From contig DUUG01000311.1 of the NCBI GenBank assembly GCA_012841675.1, forward strand, positions 1 through 6,448: a stretch of 6,448 bases of DNA. The letters are read 5' to 3'. A model generated the notes under the pieces. That model was not told the origin of the DNA and ran no database searches. It saw nothing but the letters and a program-made list of their open reading frames with translations. Shown here in pieces: positions 6,022 to 6,448 of this stretch; position 1 is the stretch's first letter, and every line of letters starts with the position of its first letter. Source of the stretch: Clostridiales bacterium (GTDB lineage Bacteria; Bacillota; Clostridia; Oscillospirales; QAMX01). Both the position numbers and the translations under genes were made by a program.

Positions 6022-6041
6022 TAGCGCGCATATGCGCGCTA
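6022..6041. repeat. 20-bp perfect palindrome in the IS66 right end
   Basis: TAGCGCGCATATGCGCGCTA is its own reverse complement. It lies between the tnpC stop and IRR, and another GCGCGC (6014-6019) lies just upstream, so alternative GC-rich hairpins are possible. It could stop transcription entering or leaving the IS or be a subterminal transposase site. There is no T-run for a classic terminator. Confidence 0.65.
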
Positions 6042-6046
6042 ATCAA

Positions 6047-6068
6047 GTGCGTAGGGTTTGACGCTTAC
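6047..6068 (-). repeat. IS66 right terminal inverted repeat (IRR)
   Basis: These 22 bases, GTGCGTAGGG through GACGCTTAC, are the exact reverse complement of 128-149. This is the right boundary of the outer element. Confidence 0.95.
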
Positions 6069-6448
6069 TTAAAATATTCTTTTTTAATACAAAATAATAA
6101 GTAAGGCACCCTATGATCATGATTTCCCGGGGTGCATTATTATGATAAGAATGCAACAAGATATATCTCGCGTATAAAAAATATGCTGGAAACAATTATT
6201 TTTCATGCTGATATATTCTCTTGAACGGCGATTTTTCAAAAATCACTGAAAATTCAATTGATATGTTTCCACCTACAGATGGTTTCTAAAATGCCCCAGA
6301 GTTATCAATTCCATCAACTCAAGCCACGTTGAGACGGTAGTATTGATAACAAAGAAAAATGATTGAGTGTACTGATAACCCATATATACCAAGGGTTTGA
6401 GCACACATGGGCGCAAAACCCATTGAGCGAAAAACATGAAAATATCGC
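6069..6448. other. AT-rich right flank without a convincing gene
   Basis: These 380 bases hold only short open frames on both strands, none with a convincing ribosome site and family-like protein. Visible structures are GCACCC/GGGTGC (6106-6135 region, six-base stem with an 18-base loop), a palindrome GATTTTT-C-AAAAATC (6230-6244), a 50-base two-level dyad (6301-6350), and a GGGTTT/AAACCC hairpin near 6393-6421. It may be an intergenic region or the end of another mobile element; I cannot tell which. Confidence 0.5.
6301..6350. repeat. 50-base concentric dyad in the right flank
   Basis: GTTATCAAT (6301-6309) pairs with ATTGATAAC (6342-6350). Inside it, CTCAA (6318-6322) pairs with TTGAG (6329-6333). 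Both arm pairs share the same centre between 6325 and 6326, with 8-base partly pairing internal loops on each side and a 6-base apical loop. A third related copy, CTGATAAC, lies about 23 bases after the dyad. It could be a folded RNA, an operator or a recombination site. Confidence 0.45.

Larger units (their letters stand above)
128..6068 (+). mobile_element. IS66-family insertion sequence, interrupted by a RIT element
   Basis: The element is bounded by a perfect 22-bp inverted repeat beginning GTAAGCGTCAAACC. This matches the GTAA-type ends typical of the IS66 family. Inside are tnpA, tnpB and tnpC in the canonical order and orientation. Without the 3,365-bp insertion (RIT element plus one CAGAAA copy) the IS would be 2,576 bp, normal for the family. 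IS66 elements usually create 8-bp target duplications. Here the flanking octamers are TTTAATAA (120-127) and TTAAAATA (6069-6076), which are both AT-rich but not identical. Either the duplication has decayed, or one flank has been rearranged. The element is probably defective because tnpC is split. Confidence 0.95.

Noticed and set aside
6301..6350. Integron attC-like site
   Set aside because: The dyad begins with GTTATC and ends with GATAAC, the reverse of the RYYYAAC...GTTRRRY arrangement of attC sites, and no integron integrase or cassette is nearby.
6319..6423. Minus-strand open frame of 34 codons (begins MGFAPMCAQTLGIYG)
   Set aside because: It is short, has no convincing ribosome site, shows no recognisable family and overlaps the dyad structures. 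It cannot be told from chance.
1..6448. CRISPR array, tRNA or rRNA
   Set aside because: No regularly spaced repeats, cloverleaf or rRNA-like segments were seen on either strand.

Overview
The window shows one mobile element nested inside another, with short AT-rich flanks. The outer element (128-6068) is an IS66-family insertion sequence with 22-bp perfect terminal inverted repeats and the usual tnpA-tnpB-tnpC order. Its transposase gene tnpC is split by a second element (2386-5744) that carries three consecutive, overlapping tyrosine-recombinase genes. This is the layout of a recombinase-in-trio (RIT) element. Every gene is on the + strand. The Shine-Dalgarno sites (AAAGGAG type), the AT-rich flanks and the style of the IS66 proteins suggest a low-GC Firmicute, probably of clostridial type, but no host marker gene is present to confirm this.

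Layout: 1-127 is host flank, ending in the 3' part of an unrecognised open frame. 128-149 is IRL. 222-572 is tnpA and 569-922 is tnpB (ATGA overlap). 998-2385 is the 5' part of tnpC, which reads on into the RIT end and stops at 2419. 2386-5744 is the RIT element with ritA (2479-3696), ritB (3686-4627) and ritC (4624-5628). 5751-5997 is the 3' part of tnpC. 6022-6041 is a 20-bp palindrome. 6047-6068 is IRR. 6069-6448 is host flank with no convincing gene.

The nesting can be resolved to the base. CAGAAA occurs on both sides of the RIT element (2380-2385 and 5745-5750). Removing the element together with one CAGAAA copy rebuilds an uninterrupted 544-codon IS66 transposase. The RIT ends carry a 27-bp perfect inverted repeat, but they are asymmetric. 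At the right end an extra 8-4-8 dyad lies between that repeat and the junction, and TTATG/CATAA pentamers recur three times at the left end and five times at the right.

The three recombinases probably act together at these ends to move the element; it carries no passenger gene. The IS66 copy has lost the last 82 residues of its transposase and is probably unable to move by itself, unless a transposase acts in trans or the RIT element is excised precisely.
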